A DNA stretch of 64,000 bases from Bos javanicus (taxonomy: Eukaryota > Chordata > Mammalia > Artiodactyla > Bovidae), in the NCBI RefSeq assembly GCF_032452875.1, contig NC_083880.1, forward strand, positions 55,006,829 through 55,070,828, read 5' to 3'. Below the pieces are notes generated by a model. It saw only the letters and a list, made by a program, of their open reading frames with translations. It was not told where the DNA came from and made no database searches. The position numbers were made by a program, and so were the translations under genes. The number at the start of each line of letters is the position of its first letter. Position 1 is the stretch's first letter. Below are positions 22,148 to 34,735 of the stretch, one piece after another.

Positions 22148-24227
22148 ACTATCTTAAACAACCAACAGATCAGAGAAAAAAGCTATAGGGGAAAAGCAGG
22201 AAATCCTTATAAACAAAGGAAAATGAAAACACAACATACCACAGTTTACGGAGTGCAGTGACAGTAGAGCTAAGTGGAAATTTTATAGCTGCGAACACTT
22301 ACACTAAAAAAATGATATCAAATCAACAACCTAACCTCACAACTTAAGGAAGGAGAAGAACAACAAACAAATGCCAAAGCTAGCAGAAGGAAGGAAATAA
22401 TAAGAATAGGAAAATAGGAAATCAGTGAAACCAGAAGTCAGTTCTTTGAAAAGATCAATAGAATCGATTAATCTTCAGTTAGACGGACCAATAAAAAAGA
22501 ATACTTAAAAAACGAAAATCATAAATTGCAATGCGGACATTACTCATTCTACAGAAACAAAAGGATTACAAGAAAGGGCTATGAACCCTGCAAAACTGGA
22601 TAACCTAGATAAAATGACAAATTCCTAGAAACACAAAAAGTACTAAGCCTAAATCAAACAGAAAATCTGAGCAGGCAAATCAGTAATCAAAAATCTCCCA
22701 ACAAAGAAAAACCCTGGATCTGACAACTTCACTGGTGAATTCTACAAAACATTTAAAAAAGAACTAATATGAATTCTTCTCAAACTTTCCCCAAAATTAA
22801 GAAGAATAGACACTTCCTAACCCCATCTATGTGATCAGGCAAAGACCCTACAAAAAAAAAAAACTACAAACCAATATCCCTTACAAACACAGATGCAAAA
22901 GTCCTCAACATAATACTTTTAGCAACATATTAAAGAGGATTACATGTCATGACCAAATGGGATTTACTCCTGGAACAAAAGGATGATTCAATACATGAAA
23001 CTCAATTGATGTAATATATCACATTAATAGAATGAAGAGGGGAAAAAAAACACATGATCATCCCAACTGATGCAGAAAAATCATTTGGTAAATTCAACAC
23101 CTTTTCATGATAGAAATACTTGACAAACTGCAATGGAAGGAGAACATAATAAGGGCCAGAAATGAAAAAACAACAGTGAATATCACACTCGTGGTGAACG
23201 CTTTTCCTCTAAGATCAGGAGACCACTGATGCCCACGTTCACCAGTTCTAGTCACCACAGTACTGAAAGATCTAGGCCGAATAATTAGGCAAGAAAAAGA
23301 AATAAAAGTCATCCAAATTGGAAAAGAAGAAGTGAAATTATGTTTGCAGATGATGTGATCTTATACAGAGAAAACACTAAAGATTTCACAAACACACCCA
23401 AAAAAACTATTAGGATAAATTAATTCAGCAAGGTAGCAGGATACAAACTCGACGTGGAACAATCAGTTGTTATTTCTACACACTTACAGTGAACAGTCTG
23501 AAAACGGAATCCCCAAAACAATCCCTTTTACAATGTCATCTAAAAGGATAAAGTTCTCAGGAATTAACCAAGGAGGTTAAAGACCATACAATGAAAACTA
23601 TAAAACACTGCCAAAAGAAATGAAAAACATAAGCAAATGGAAACACATCCCATGTTCATGGACTGGATGACTGAATATTAAGATGTTGATAAAATTCACA
23701 TCAATCTATACATTCCATACAATCCCTATCAAGCAACAAGGATGTTTTCTGCAGAGATGGAAGAATCCATTCTAAAACTCATATGGAATGTCAAGTGACC
23801 TTGAATAGCCAAAACAAACTGAAGAAAGGAAAACAAAGCCCGAAGACCACACTTCCTGATTTCACAACTCACTACAAAGCCACAGTAATCGAAACAGTGT
23901 GGCGCTAGCCCAGAGACCAGTGGAAAGGAGAGAGTCCAGGGACAGACCCTCACAGACACAGCCAACTGACTTCCGACAGCAGGTGTGCCAAGCAAGACCG
24001 TTCAAGAAGGAAAGGGCTATCTTTTCAACAAACGGCGCTGGGAAACTGCATATCCACAGGCAAGGAAATACAGTTGGACCCTATCTTATACCATATACAA
24101 AAATTAACTCGAAATGGATCAAGGACCTAAATGTAAGATCTAAAACTAAAAAACTCTTAAGAGCAAGATATAGGGCAAAACCTTCATAAATTTGGATTTG
24201 GCAATGATTTACTGGATAAGACACCAA

Positions 24228-24388
24228 GATGAAAGTGAAAGTGGCTCAGTCATGTCCGACTCTTTGCGATACCATGGACAATACAGTTCATGGAATTCTC
24301 CAGGCCAGAATATACTGGAGTGGGTAGTCTTTCCCTTCTCCAGGGGATCTTCCCAACCCAGGGATCGAATGCAGGTGTCCTGCAACTG
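24228..24388 (-). repeat. Bov-tA-type SINE within the L1
   Basis: In this orientation it reads GGCTCAGTCATGTCCGACTC, then ACTGGAGTGGG, then CTTCCCAACCCAGGGATCGA. A short CACCAA repeat flanks it (24222-24227 and 24389-24394). Confidence 0.85.
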
Positions 24389-24638
24389 CACCAAAGGCAG
24401 AGACAGCGAGAAATTAGACAAACTGACTTCATGAAAAAATTTTTAAATTTGTGCGTTAGATACTATCAGAGTATAGAGGCAACACCAGAATGGGAGGAAA
24501 TATTTGCAAATCATACATCTGATAACAGATTAATATCATGACTATATAGAGAACTCCTAAACTTAATAACAAAAAATAAACAACCTGATTCAAAAATGGG
24601 CAAAAGAGTTGAACAGACATCTCACCAGAGAACACATC

Positions 24639-24875
24639 GGTTCAGTTCTGTTCAGTTCAGTTGCTCAGTCGTGTCCGACTCTTTGCAACCCCATGAACCG
24701 CAGCACACCAGGCCTCTCTGTCCATCACCAACTCCTGGAGTCCACCAAACCCATGTCCAGTGAGTCGGTGATACCATCCAGCCATCTCATCCTCTGTTGT
24801 CCCCTTCTCCTGCCCTCAATCTTTCCCAGCATCAGGGTCTTTTCAAATGAGTCAGCTCTTCACATCCGGTGGCCA
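24639..24875 (-). repeat. BovB 3'-end fragment within the L1
   Basis: This is the same 3' sequence as the 17.24 kb BovB, with TTCAG units, then GTCCGACTCTTTGCAACCCC, and ending ATCCGGTGGCCA. The L1 text resumes at TACAAATGGCC. Confidence 0.85.
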
Positions 24876-27800
24876 TACAAATGGCCAATAAGCATATGAA
24901 AAGATGCTCAGCTCTCTGATCTTCAGGGAAATGCAATCAAAGCTATAATGAGACACAACCTCACACCCTTGAGGATGGCTACTGTCAGAAACAACAGAAA
25001 CTGACAAGTCTTGGTGAGGGTGTGGAGAAACAGGAACCCTTGCGCATGGTTGGTAAGAATGTAAAATGGTACAGCTGCTGTGGCAAATAGTAGGGCAGTT
25101 CCTCAAAAAATTAAAAATAGATTTACCACGTGATCCAGCAATTCCACTTCTGGGTATGTACCCAAAAGCACTGAAAGCAATTCTTTCAATTTTTTGCACA
25201 CCCATGTTCACAGCAGCTAAAATATGGAAGCAACCCAAGTGTCCATCCACAAAGGGAAAAGCAAAATGGGGTCCAGACACATGACAGAATGTTATTCAGC
25301 CTTAAAAAGGAAGGAAACCCTGCCACATGCCACAGCACTGATGAACTTTGAGGACATTATGACCAATGAAATACACCAGACACGAAAAGACGATTACTGT
25401 GTGATTCCACTTACACGAGGACCGTAGAGGAGTCAAATTCATAGAGACAGAAAGAAGGTGGTTGTCAGGGGCTGGCGGAGGGGAAACGGGGAACTGGTGC
25501 TTCATGGGTCTTTACAATTGCACAGGATGAAAAGAGATTTGGGGTGGATGGTGGTGATGGCTGTATATACGACCACTGAACTGCACACTTAAAAATGGTC
25601 AGGATGGTAATTTTTATGCTATGTGTATTTTACTGCAACTTTCTAAATTGGAAAAAAAATACATTAGCAAGTAAGACAAACAAGAAATGAACAATTGTGC
25701 AGGGAGCTCCACGCGCTGGGTGCCAGGCTCTGAAGCACTGCCCTGGAAAGGGAGAATTCCCCTCGAACCCTGATAGCTTCTCATGAGAGACTCTCTCTAA
25801 GAAGGGTCCCAAGCCCCATCCACACTCCAGCCTCAGGGTGTGCTGCTCCTCGTAATGGCTCAAACGAATGCAGCCAAAACCTTCCATCTCCATTCCCACC
25901 TGGAGAGGCAAGGGGCCAAGGGAGACCAGGGAACTAGAGCACCGGGCTGGGGTGGGGGAGCGGATTTGGGAATTGAAGAAGGGTACAGAAGAACTGGCCA
26001 GAAGGCCCACAGAGTGGACTCCACGAGGCCTGGTCCCACCACCCACTCCCACCTCCTGCTCCCCAGAGCTCACACCCAGAGGGTGGTCATGGAGCAGGTG
26101 ACCCCAAAGGAATTGCGGGTGAGACCCGGCCAGGGCCTCAGCCGGGGGGCACACTTCCCTGATAGGACATGTGCTCAACCCATCAGATGCAAAAAAATAG
26201 GATTTCCGTCTAGAATGAGTCAGAGACAGAAGCAAGGGAGAAGCAGCCGGCAAGAGCCCAGGCTGTCCATAAGTCTCTCACTGTCCCACAACTATCAAGG
26301 TCAAGGTCAAACTCTTCCTGGAGACAGACAAGCCCATGCACAGTGCAGAGGGCAGCAGTCAGTCTCGGGCCAGTGATGGAACAGACCAGAGGTCCCAGCA
26401 CTGCCCCAGGGCCTCCCCTTCCTGTGGGCAATCTGGCTGGGACCAACCTGGCCACACCCCCGAGGCTGTCCTGTCAGACCCGAGAGAGATGCTACAGAGA
26501 CACTTTCACGTTACCAGAGCACACAGGCTGCGATGACCACCAAGAATGTGGAAGCAGCATCTCTTCTGAGTGTGAAAACCAGAGTTTAGCCCATAATGGA
26601 CTCCCTCAGTATCTGGAGGAATTGAAGAGCTGAAGCATGGGGATGGGAAAATTAAATCTGGAAAAGGGGAACCGAGAATGCTGGGTGATGCCAACTCATC
26701 CTGGGGCAGGGCAAGCGTGCCCACAGGCTCTCCCTATCCAGCCGTCCCCTGAGGAAGTTACAAGGCCCAGGGACACCACCAGTCCCAGGGCCTCCCGAGG
26801 TCGCATCCCCTCCATGTGGCAGTGTCACTGTGGGTGAACAGTGACCTTTGTGGTCACTGACTGTTTCAGTTTTGAGATGTCCACTTTGTCAAGGAAGCCC
26901 ACCCGTCACCTGGATGCCTAACGACTCCTACGTATCCTCCTCCTGCCACCACACCACTGTGCCCAGTTTCTTTCTTTCGGAAAAGAACAAGACTTAATGG
27001 ACACAAGTACTCAGTTTGCACCAACTCCAGTGCCGTGCTAGAAGTACTCTCTCTAACCTGCTCTGTCCAGAGCAGTGGCCACAGGGCCACAGGTGACTCT
27101 GAGCTCATGCAGAGAGGAAGCCAATGCTTATTTCTCTGTGACGCTACCCAGCTGAATCCCTTCCACTCCAGTGGCCAACGTGGCGGGTGGTGTCCATCGC
27201 AGACAGAGCACTGCAGGGCCTCACTGGGTTGGGACAACATGGGGACCTAGGAAGCTCCGGTGGCCCCACTTGGCCTTTGCACACAAGTCAGGTGGTGGCA
27301 GCAGAGCTGGCCTGGTCCATGCAGCCTTCCCAACCAGCCACAGATGGAGCGCAGAGAAGAGCATCAGACCAAGCCTGCCCTTTATTCTTATTTCCAAAGC
27401 TGTCCTGGTTTTCACATCTTGAACTCACTGAAATGCGCACTTTGCTACCTGCTGAAGAATGATCAGGTCATCACGCTCCTGAGGCTGGAAACGCTTGGTG
27501 GTGGAATAAGGTAAACACCCCACTCTGCTCCCAGCAAGGCCTCTCAAAAGGCTGGCCGTCATCTGCAGAGCACCTGTCCACATGCACCTCGGGGACCACA
27601 GGGAGAAACCGAGAGTGGCCTTTTGGACACTGGTTCCTTACACTCAGTGGAATCCGGTTGAGTCTAGTTGTGCCTGAGGCGCCATCAGGGTGCTCTTTTA
27701 GGGCAAAATGAGTACGTGTGTATTTTCTGTCTGTGGACTTTCCATAGCCCCAGCCTTCTGCAGGGTGGCATGATCTTCATCACAAGATGAAGATGCTGCA

Positions 27801-30689
27801 GGGACCTCAAAATGTCTTCACTGAGGGGTGGGAGTTAGGCCGGGGGGCCAGGGCAGCCTAGCCCCAGAGGAGTTTACAGTTAGCAAGCAGTTTACAGTCA
27901 GCACATGACTAGCCAAGGTTGTTAGGGGTTCAGGCAAGAAACTGAAAGTTTCCAGACTCAGGAAGGTAAGCAAACCTCTCTGCTGTGTAAACAGCTGCAT
28001 TAATCACCCACTGTTTACCATTCTCCACCCCACAGGGCAAACAAGCCCGGTCCCAGGAGCCACACTTCCTGCTGGGCCTCAGCAGCAGCTGAGACCCCTG
28101 TCCATGTACTTGTCCACAACAGACTCAGTCTAGTCCCACGAGCCCCCCACCCCCACCCCTGGGGTCCAACTTCCCCCTGTGCAGTGGCGAGCACCAAGAC
28201 AGTGCGTCTTGGTGCTCACTTTAGGACACACTTTGATGACCCAGCGCACAGCACCGCAGACAAGGACTGCACGGGATGAATGGATGCTCTTCTGTGCAAA
28301 TGCGTTTGTTTGAATCAACACAAGTAAAGCAGTGGTGTGAACGCAGCCGGGGTGTGGGTGAGAGAGCTCTGGACAGGGAGCCCGTTCACAGCCTCCGGGA
28401 CTGTGTTCACACAAAACCACAAGAGCCGCAGCCACCGTGGAGGCAGCACACTGAGGGCCGGGAGAAATCATGGAAGTGCCCCTCCTGCAGCAGGTCCATC
28501 TCTCATGAGCAGGACCAGAGCCTGGACACATTGGGGGGTAATGCTCCAGATGCCACATCCATCATGGGGCAGGGACCAGCCTGACAGCCTCACCCTTTCG
28601 CCTGCTCCCTCTCCCACTCCAGGTCCTTCCCCATCAGCTCCTGCCCAAGTAGGACACACTTGCTCGCTCCCCTGACCGGTTTCACCTGCTAAGAAATTCA
28701 CCATCCAAGTCACACCTGCCCCAGGCACTTCCTGAGCACTAACCAAGGTCAGGGAACTCCACAAATTTCTAACCACCCCACCCCTCGGAAAAAAAGAGAG
28801 AAATGAAAAGGGAAAAATTGCAAAGTTCTGTCTGAGTTCATTCTTTTCCCCAGGAACCTGATTCAGACTCTTCATTCACTTCTCAAAGCAAGGGGCAGCA
28901 GGGGTAGGGGGTGGAGGTGGTCCCTGATCCTGACCCAAAATGGGTTAGGACCCTGTAGTAGACCCTAACCCCTGGCAAGCACACCAGCCCCGCTGGAGTC
29001 ACAGAAGTGGGGCACACACACGACCCGGGCCTCCCGCCTAGGAGCCCGCTCCCAGGAGGTGAGGTCTGGGCCTGGAACCTCCACTTTTTACAGAGTTGCA
29101 CAAGATCTTCTGGTAAGAAGCCCTGCCATTGAACCCACAGCACCCCACCTCCAAGACGGACTTCATGGCAGCCCCGGGCCCTCCAGCCCTCTCCCTCACG
29201 TGCTGGAACATGCCCCATGGTTAATGCTTCCTCAGAACACAGGCACTGGTGCCCAACTGGTACCAAGTTGGGGACAAGATGCGCTGGCCCTCCCCAGTCA
29301 CGGCCCCATTTCACACCTGTCACTGCTGGAGCTCTCTCTAAGGTGCTCCTTTTCACCCACAAAGCTTCCTGCTTCGGCCGTCGGAGCACACACTTCCCTG
29401 GTTGGAGGCGACAGTGGAACTCACCTTTCAGCCAAGCACGGTGGCACAGGTGCCAGGTCACAGCTGATCTTTTCTCACGACCAGCGTTTCATTTGTTCAG
29501 TAAAACACACACCCACCCCTGCCCCCCACGGCTGCCGTCGTCTCTTCTAGAACCTGGGTTCAGGAAGACTTTGCACAAGACCATTTCTCATGCCAGGCTC
29601 TCCCCCAAGAACCTGCGTACCCGTGTGGAGCAGTGCTTCCGGGGCACCTGTCAAGGCCGGTGGGCCCACCGCTCTGACAAAGGTATGAGCTCAAGGTCAG
29701 ACAGGTCTGCCTCACCCAGAGCCACACAGATCATTCCTCCTGCCATGACCCCAGCGCCCAGGGGTGAGCAGACCTCCTTCCCCCCAGGCCCCCAGGCTAC
29801 AGGCTGGGTTGGTGAGGGGCCAACCGGGCCAGCATTGACTCAGAGTTTGCATCTCAAAAGAAATCCTGCAAGAACTCCACTGATGAAATGAGAAAGCAAA
29901 GAAAGAGACACACAAACATCAGGCAGAGAGGTCTCCATACCTCCACGTCTCTAAACACAGTCCCTTCTGAAGGCCAACCTCCACTGTCCAGCTCATTGCA
30001 CAGGTACCAGTGTTTGCATCACTGGGAAAGCCAGTTGAAAGATGGTGATGCTTTCAAACGCTGCCCAATGACCCCAAGTACTTTTCTGAATTTGGAAAAA
30101 ACAGGAAATAAGAGCCACAAAGCTCCTGGATGGGTTACAGTGACCATTTCATTACGTGTTTGTTAAGGGGAGCTGCCGGGCTGGGCCAGTATTCCACACA
30201 CGCTTCCAGCCAGAGGGCAATATGGCTGCAACGCCAATGCCTGGGATTTATCAGCAAAAATGCTCTGACAAGTACACACTGCAGCAGAGACACAAATTAA
30301 TCACTGTGCACAGAAACTGCATTGAAAGTCCCAAACTAAGACTTGAAATATTAACGATTCTTAGGATTTAAGTATTTGTAAATAATCAATTATGTTCAAA
30401 TGCTAACTTCCTCCCAGTATCCATATCAATTCAATCTTAAAGTGCACTAAGTTTCTGTCTGTGGGCCTGAGCCCCACGAGAGATACTGCTTGGGTCCAGG
30501 GGTTTTCCAGACAACTCCACCTGAATAGTCATATCTTAAGAGTGTTACTGTAGCTCATTTCAGTAGAACTGCACACCTACCTACCAATGATTTCCCTGGT
30601 TTCCTTTCACTGATAAGTTGCATTTGTCTGTCTGTGTCAGTGTCGGGAGAGGTCAATTTCAGTGCTCTCAGGTCTGCGACTGAAAGTCT

Positions 30690-30810
30690 ACTGAGAATCT
30701 ACTACAGTGCCAGGTCCGCTCAGTTACACTTTCACATATAACCTACGCAATAGCCCACTTCACAGGCCAGCACCCTTGAGGCAAAAGCAGATGAGTAACT
30801 TTCCTCCCGT
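30690..30810 (+). repeat. Possible old MIR-family fragment
   Basis: A weak match to the MIR/MIR3 core (ACAGTGCCAGG, ACTTTCACATATAACC, AGATGAGTAACTT). Confidence 0.35.
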
Positions 30811-31030
30811 CAAAGAAAGCCAGGGGGCCAGAACCCGAGAGCATCAGACCATGTCCAGGAAGATTCCTAACCTCTCAGATAGAACACTTTAGCCACCTGA
30901 GGACCAGCATCACAGCCCTTGCTCAAAGACGCAAGCCTTGCATGCCTTATACTCACACAGCCAAACTCCTAGGAAAAGATGGGTGTTGGCTTTTCACAGG
31001 AATACTAAAGAAATCATTTGAAGACAGTAT

Positions 31031-31302
31031 GTTGCTGCTGCTAAGTCGCTTCAGTCGTGTCCAACTCTGTGCGACCCCATAGACGGCAGTCCACCAGGCT
31101 CCCCGTCCCTGGGATTCTCCAGGCAAGAACACTGGAGTGGGTTGCCATTTCCTTCTCCAATGCGTGAAAGTGAAAGGTGAAAGTCAAGTCGCTCGGTCGT
31201 GTCCGACTCTTCGAGACCCCATGGACTGCAGCCCACCAGGCTCCTCCGCCTATGGGATTTTCCAGGCAAGAGTAGTGGAGTGGGGTGCCATTGCCTTCTC
31301 CG
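31031..31302 (-). repeat. Bov-A2 SINE with target-site duplication
   Basis: Two units in reverse orientation contain GTCGCTTCAGTCGTGTCC, then AGTCGCTCGGTCGTGTCCGA, each with the CAGGCAAGA-GTGG block. GAAGACAGTAT flanks it at 31020-31030 and 31303-31313. Confidence 0.92.
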
Positions 31303-31974
31303 GAAGACAGTATAAGAATATATAAAATGTTTCCCACATTTCATAATTAGCTGAAGATTTTACCCAGATTTGTATCAAGATCTTTAAAGTCAGGCTGGTT
31401 TTAAGTATTATCCAAGACTCGTTTGCCAGCATTTCCTGGAGGGCCTAGATAAGATGCAGTGGTACAAAGGTCAAGTGGCACTTTTTAAACACTGAAATGA
31501 CACTGCTTTTGAAAATGGCAAGCCAGAGCCTGACCCCTCTGAATACACCTAGGAGGAAAAAGGAAAGCCCTCAGTGCATGGTTTACAGCCTTAAGTTCAC
31601 CGCATCAAGCTCGCACAGAAATGAATTCAAAACCACAGGCTTGGGCCCAATAGCTTATCCATCCATGTCACCCCTCCCCCCTCAACTTGCCCTCTCACAC
31701 AGCGAACATTAGCAGCTTCCCCACTGACTGCAGAACTGGGCATCAGGCAAGGTACTTCAGCAAAATCCTGGATAGCCAGATGGAGAATTACTACTTTATT
31801 TCAGAAGAAATTAAACGGTTTCATAAACATTCACGCTCACTCCAAATGAAAATCTATCAGTTATGTGTGCTGCAAGAAACAAAGTTCTGACACACAGTAA
31901 TGAGGCAATTAAACGTTCCAAAGAAAACCGCTGAAGGGTCCTTGAAAAGGAAAATGTTGGTTTTTAAAAGGCAG

Positions 31975-32400
31975 TACAGAGAGGTATTTAAGGATGTGGA
32001 CCCTGGAGCCAGACTGCCTCGGTTCAAATCCCTGCTCTATAACTTACTCCTATGTGATTCAGAGTAACTTACTTAACCTCTCTGCTTCCCTGGTGGCTCA
32101 GACAGTTAAGAATCCACCTGCAATACGAGAGATGTGGGTTCGACCTTTGGGTTGGGAAGATTCCCTGGAGGAGGGCATGGCAACTCACTCCAGTATTCCT
32201 GCCTGGAGAATCCCCACGGACAGAGGAGCCTGGCGGGCTGCAGTCCATGGGGTTTCAAAGAGTCAGACTCAACTGAGCCGACCAAGTACACACTTAACCT
32301 CTCTGTTCCTCAGCTTTCTCATGACTAGACACAGGATAATGGAACTAAGGAAGAGTCTTGGAGGCTACTGTGAAAACCACATGAATCAAGTGAATATAAC
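31975..32400 (+). repeat. MIR SINE split by a Bov-tA
   Basis: Left part: GGACCCTGGAGCCAGACTGC with CTCGGTTCAAATCCCTGCTC, then ACTTACTTAACCTCTCTG. After the Bov-tA it resumes TTCCTCAGCTTTCTCATG. Together these give the standard MIR core in order. Confidence 0.88.
32085..32291 (+). repeat. Bov-tA SINE inside the MIR
   Basis: It runs from CTTCCCTGGTGGCTCAGACA, through GTGGGTTCGACC (B-box-like), to GTCAGACTCAACTGAGC. ACTTAACCTCTCTG at 32071-32084 and 32292-32305 is the duplicated target. Confidence 0.93.
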
Positions 32401-32669
32401 GTGCTTACAGCAGTCCTGGACAATACTTGTCAGGTATTACTGTCATCTTAGGTAAGAGCTTATTAACAGAAGGACAGGTGAAGCAAACAGAAAAAGGAAG
32501 CTCTAAGGAGACTTCGGTTGTCCACAGACTGAACGACAGCACCCTGCCAGGCGCTGCGCAGGACAAGGAGCAAGTCCAGTCCATAAGGTTCCTGTCCCCA
32601 ACCAGGGGGCAGAGAGTTAACAACCGTGCACCTGCCACATGTCAGAACTGCTGCAGACAAGCGCTTCAT

Positions 32670-32790
32670 CTGCTGTCTTATCAGCCCTGCCAGGAACATG
32701 GTTATGTGTCACAGAGGAAGGAACTGAGGCCAGGAGTGATGGGCAAACACTGCCCAGGGCACAGTCAGGAAGAGCCTTTGCTCTGCCACC
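32670..32790 (+). repeat. Possible MIR-like fragment
   Basis: GTCACAGAGGAAGGAACTGAGG resembles the MIR/L2 3' text but is short and diverged. Confidence 0.35.
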
Positions 32791-33980
32791 AGGACAAGGA
32801 GCCACAGTGACGGGGTCCCAGGACACCGCCGCTCCCCAGCCCCACTGGATGGACAGGGCCTGCAGCTCACAGCCAGGCATGCAGCGGGCACCCCAGAGAC
32901 GTCTGCTGAACTGCACTGAGTGAGCACGTCTCCAAATGTGCACAGGCCGCCCCAGCAAAGGGACTAAGGCACAGGCTGCTGCTGCTGGGAGGCCCAAAAC
33001 TTGTCCTAGACTGACCCCAAGGAGGAACCCAGCTTCCTGGGAGGTGATCCTCACACTCAAGAGTGCCAGGAACATCCTACCACCACCCGGCTGCTTCTCC
33101 CAGAAAAATCTGGGAAGATTGATTGCTGATTACCCAGTAGTCTTGCTCTGGGCTTATTAAGTCTCAAGATTTATTCTGCTGATTACTGAAATGTAACTGC
33201 AGAGAGAAGGAAGCTTTTAAAATCAGATTACATATCTAACTTATCTAACATATGTGTTAGGTGGAGAGCTCTCTGCAGTAAGTACAGTCTGCTAAGTTGA
33301 CAAATTAAAAACAAAAGGAAGAGCAGGGGAGGGGGTGGACATGGGCACAAAACCTCGCAGGGCCCAGACAAACCCACAGGTGGTCGCGGGGCAGGGGAGG
33401 GGAGGGCAGGAGAGGATGGGCAGGAGAGGGAGGGCTGCACCACGAGCGGGGACACTGGCTCTTCACCCCGTGCCCTTCCAGACTGGTTGACCGCGGACGC
33501 CGGCGACCTTAGACACAAGGGAAAGTCGGGGGTCCCGCCACCCCTGCCCAACGCGCCCCCGACGCATCCCTGCCACTAAGAGGGGCTGGAGGGCGCCCGG
33601 GCCCGCTCTCCAGTCCACTTCCGGGTGCGGCGGCCGGCTGTCCAGCGCCGGGGCCGCAGTTGCCCGGAGACGCGGGGTCTGGGCAGCCGCCCGAGACCCA
33701 GGCCCGCCGCCCCCGCCCGCGGACCGTCCCAGCCGCCGGCAGCCAACTTTCCTTCCAAGTTTCCTCGGACCCAGGACGCGGCCGGCGGGCTGGCTGGCGG
33801 TAGGAGGCCGGGCGGGCCGGGGCTGGGGTCGAGGCCTGGCCAAGGGGCGGGGGGCGAGAGGATCTGGCTCCCCCCTAGCCGGGCCCGGCCTCCCTGCCGC
33901 CCGAGGCCAAGGCCCGCCCGCCCAACGCCGGGCGCGGTTCCCGGGAGACATAAGGTCGGGGTCCCGACCGGGTCACTCAC

Positions 33981-34140
33981 CTGGACTGCCGTCCCTCCGG
34001 CGCCCGCGGAGTCCCGCTGCCCGCCCCGCCCCCGCCCCGCAGGCCCGCGACCCACTGACACCGAGGCGGAAGTGCGGCCGGCCGCCCCGCCGACTGACAG
34101 TCCGCGTTCGCCACTCGCTGAGCCCGGCGCCGTCGCGTAG
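33981..34140 (-). other. OSBPL2: OSBPL2 non-coding first exon (5' limit estimated)
   Basis: On the minus strand a GC-rich stretch ends at 33981 with a strong donor (CCAG|GTGAGTGACC). It lies inside the CpG island and upstream of the start-codon exon in gene orientation. I infer it is the untranslated exon 1. The transcription start is not visible, so the right edge is a guess set below the CCAAT box at 34153. Another 5' UTR exon in the long intron cannot be excluded. Confidence 0.6.
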
Positions 34141-34152
34141 GCCCCCGCCGGC

Positions 34153-34307
34153 CCAATCAACGCTCGACCCGAGGGCGGCTCTGGGAGGCGGGACTATGCT
34201 AATTACGTCGCCAGAGAGGCCCCGCCTTCCGCCCCTCTGGAGTCCGGCCCTTGCGGAGGAGTGACGATGCGGAAGACCAATCAAAGAAGGGAAAGGCGGG
34301 ATTATGC
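34153..34307. promoter_or_regulatory. Duplicated CCAAT + GGCGGGAYTATGC module
   Basis: CCAATCAA at 34153-34160 is followed by GGCGGGACTATGCTAAT at 34187-34203. CCAATCAA at 34277-34284 is followed by GGCGGGATTATGCAGAT at 34295-34311. The ATGCTAAT and ATGCAGAT ends each differ by one base from the octamer ATGCAAAT. Which factor binds is inference. Confidence 0.5.
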
Positions 34308-34624
34308 AGATATAGACGCGAAAAGGGTGGGCGAGAGGAAGGAAGGGGCGTGGCTGGGTGAGAAGAGTTTACAAACAGCGAGTCAGGTGGCCTGGTCGCT
34401 GATGCTCCGCGCGCTGGGGCCTCTGCGCCTGCCGCTCCCAACCCCCGGGGGCGGGCGGAACCGGGAGTCACCCTTCAAAAAACTGCCTTCCTCAGCAGCA
34501 TGCAGGGCTTCTCATCGTCCACCCTCCGTGCCATACCTTTCTCCACTCACCAAAACCTGGCGCCAGTTTACCCTCCTGACCGTTCCCTCCTTTGTTTAAA
34601 AGCTTTGGGGGCTCTTACTGACTG

Positions 34625-34735
34625 TAGTGGCTCCATGGTTAAGCCCAGAAGCTCTGGAGTCAGATCCGAGCTTGCGTCCTTACCAGCTGTGTGGCTCTGG
34701 GCAAGTAAACTAACGTCTCTGAGCCTATGAATACC
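34625..34735 (+). repeat. MIR SINE fragment
   Basis: It reads GGTTAAGCCCAGAAGCTCTG with GAGTCAGATC, then CAGCTGTGTGGCTCTGGGCA with AGTAAACTAACGTCTCTGAG, the MIR core order. Confidence 0.85.

Larger units (their letters stand above)
21717..25655 (+). mobile_element. L1 LINE, 5'-truncated, with target-site duplication and nested insertions
   Basis: Decayed ORF2-like text runs from an endonuclease-like start (AACACCATCAACCAATTAGA), through reverse-transcriptase-like sequence at 22.7-23.5 kb, to an old-style 3' UTR and oligo-A at 25652-25659. AAAATACATTAGCAAG occurs at 21701-21716 and 25656-25671 as the target-site duplication. Many stops and frameshifts make it inactive. Three insertions interrupt it (CHR 22012-22147, Bov-tA 24228-24388, BovB piece 24639-24875). 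Confidence 0.92.
15194..33980. other. OSBPL2 long 5' intron
   Basis: About 18.8 kb between the non-coding first exon and the start-codon exon. It contains the BovB, L1, Bov-A2, Bov-tA, CHR and MIR copies listed separately. The stretches at 15194-16900, 20320-21700, 25672-30680 and 32800-33460 show no convincing coding exon or young repeat. Confidence 0.75.
33460..34320. promoter_or_regulatory. OSBPL2: CpG island / OSBPL2 promoter
   Basis: The block is very GC- and CpG-rich against AT-richer flanks. It contains CCAAT boxes (CCAATCAA at 34153-34160 and 34277-34284, plus strand), GC-box and E2F-like GGCGGGA elements and no obvious TATA box. This is the usual layout of a housekeeping promoter. 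The elements are strand-neutral, so divergent transcription is possible but not shown. Confidence 0.8.

Noticed and set aside
33463..34284. Long open frames on both strands (up to 194 codons) in the OSBPL2 CpG island
   Set aside because: Stop codons are rare in such GC-rich DNA. The predicted products are Pro/Arg/Gly-rich, overlap each other on both strands and have no domain.
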